Assembly (NCBI GenBank): GCA_035633215.1
Contig: DASQFI010000067.1
Location: 31,544-95,543 of the forward strand
Source: DASQFI01 sp035633215
Lineage (GTDB): Bacteria > Acidobacteriota > Vicinamibacteria > Vicinamibacterales > SCN-69-37
Length of the DNA: 64,000 nucleotides
Direction of reading: 5' to 3'
The translations under genes and the position numbers were made by a program. The notes beneath the pieces are model-generated. The model ran no database searches. It saw nothing but the letters and a program-made list of their open reading frames with translations, and had not been told where the DNA came from. Shown here piece after piece: positions 62,975 through 64,000 of the stretch (its first letter is position 1; every line of letters starts with the position of its first letter).

Positions 62975-63994
62975 TCAGCGGTCGAATGTCTTCGCGTCGG
63001 TCGTGAACGCATCCGCGCTCGCCGACGGCGAAAACATCTCGACACGAATGCGCTCGGGTCCGAGCATCTCGACGAGCAGGCGCGCGACAGCCGCTCCTGG
63101 TAGGCCGGTGCCCGGCGGCGGTGCGCCGGGCCGGCCCGGACCCGCGAACAACGTATAGCGGACCAGACCCGAGGAGACCGAGACGTCGCGCGGCGCCGGA
63201 TCGCCGACGGCAATCGTGTAGATGCCGGTGCGCATCAGCGCGCCGCCGACAGAGATCACCACCTGCGCCGGATCCCAGCTGTCGTACGCAAACACCAGCG
63301 GGATCGAGTCGGCTGTGAACCAGTTCCCGCTCAAACGTCCGGCGACATCGAAATCAACGCGTCCGTCGAGATCCGGAGGGAAGCGCTGGACCTTCGCATA
63401 GAGCTGGCTGCGCAGCGGTTCCTCGAAATACCTGAGCGGAGCGGCTGTATGCACCTGGTTACCGGCGCGCGCCGGGTTCACGAAGAACAAGGTGAGCGCG
63501 TCATTGAACAGACTCAGATCGATGTCGAAGCTCGAGCCGGTGGTGCCGAGTCGCTGTCCGGCCGTGACCCGAGTGCCGCGCGCGAGCGAAACCGACGGAA
63601 TCAGGTGGCCGATTCTGTAGGTCATCGTCGCCGTGACGTTGATGTCCACGCCAACGTCGGACCCGGCTCCGGAAAAGACGTCTCGGACGGTACCGTCCGC
63701 CGGCGCGAAGAATGACGTGCGGAGCGCGACAGGCGACTGGCTCGGCTCAGCGAATCGGAAGTAGAGGTGATCGGTCGGCAGCCAACGGCTCGGGGCGCTG
63801 ACGGTGCCGAGGGGTGCAATCGAGTGAATCAGGGCCACATCGATGGGCGAGGCACGAAACGCGAAGGGCCCGGAACCGGGACCGGGATCCGTCGGCGTGG
63901 TTGGCGTGCCGCTCGATCCGCCGCAGGCGATCACCAGCCCGGCCGTCAGGATCACGGCAGTCCCGGCTTTGAATTTTGCGAACGGCCACGCCAT
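62975..63994 (-). CDS. Lipoprotein with degenerate M23/LytM-like region
   Basis: 339 residues, start ATG at 63994 near the window end. A signal sequence ends in a lipobox (LTAGLVIACGG), giving a lipidated Cys near residue 24, then a Pro/Thr/Gly linker (SSGTPTTPTDPGPGSG). The domain FFAPADGTVRDVFSGAG, VDINVTATMTYRIGHLIPSV, RGTRVTAGQRLGTTG has the strand order of LytM/M23 peptidases but lacks the HxH zinc motif, so it is probably a non-catalytic binding domain. The C-terminal 120 residues are unrecognised strands. Confidence 0.75.
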   Translation of the reverse strand: MAWPFAKFKAGTAVILTAGLVIACGGSSGTPTTPTDPGPGSGPFAFRASPIDVALIHSIAPLGTVSAPSRWLPTDHLYFRFAEPSQSPVALRTSFFAPADGTVRDVFSGAGSDVGVDINVTATMTYRIGHLIPSVSLARGTRVTAGQRLGTTGSSFDIDLSLFNDALTLFFVNPARAGNQVHTAAPLRYFEEPLRSQLYAKVQRFPPDLDGRVDFDVAGRLSGNWFTADSIPLVFAYDSWDPAQVVISVGGALMRTGIYTIAVGDPAPRDVSVSSGLVRYTLFAGPGRPGAPPPGTGLPGAAVARLLVEMLGPERIRVEMFSPSASADAFTTDAKTFDR

Positions 63995-64000
63995 TTCTGG

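Overview
The window looks like chromosomal DNA of an Acidobacteriota bacterium, most likely of the Vicinamibacteria type. This is an inference from content: high GC, many serine/threonine kinases fused to TolB/WD40-like propellers, a long ADOP-type ABC permease, a tricorn-like S41 protease with Gly-rich linkers, and secreted amidase and M24 peptidase genes. No tRNA, rRNA or CRISPR array was recognised.

Layout. 1-8.4 kb: the 5' end of a kinase gene, a hendecad coiled-coil gene, a tandem pair of outer-membrane-barrel-like proteins, two methyltransferases, a cupin, and a gene-poor stretch holding two palindromic repeats. 8.8-14.6 kb: one intact kinase-propeller gene facing a second one that is wrecked by frameshifts and by four different palindromic insertions. 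14.9-17.7 kb: a compact minus-strand operon of a DUF3883 protein, an HD alarmone-hydrolase-like protein and a voltage-sensor/CorA fusion. 17.7-41.5 kb: a minus-strand defence island. It holds a decayed HNH nuclease; a five-gene DUF6361 / phospholipase-D nuclease / SF2 helicase operon with two unknown proteins; a second five-gene operon built on type III restriction-modification (SNF2-like helicase, DUF4391, Mod, PLD nuclease, Res); and a TM0106-family nuclease-helicase. 41.6-64 kb: three more kinases, an ADOP permease, an M24 peptidase, a PIN-type and a MazF-type toxin-antitoxin pair, the S41 protease, an amidase with an in-frame TGA, and several secreted proteins.

Two themes run through the window. 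First, operons with 4-nt ATGA overlaps in the defence island suggest translationally coupled multi-protein complexes; the two large systems each pair a helicase with PLD-type nucleases, and neither matches BREX or DISARM by gene content. Second, the non-defence DNA is full of recombination debris: orphan 3' ends of kinase genes, a three-gene mosaic (dipeptidase, P-type ATPase, S41 protease), at least five families of palindrome-ended repeats, an in-frame palindromic 33-mer inside the S41 gene, and heptad repeats placed between convergent genes. Several genes also carry single-base frameshifts. Some of these may be assembly errors, so those calls are hedged.
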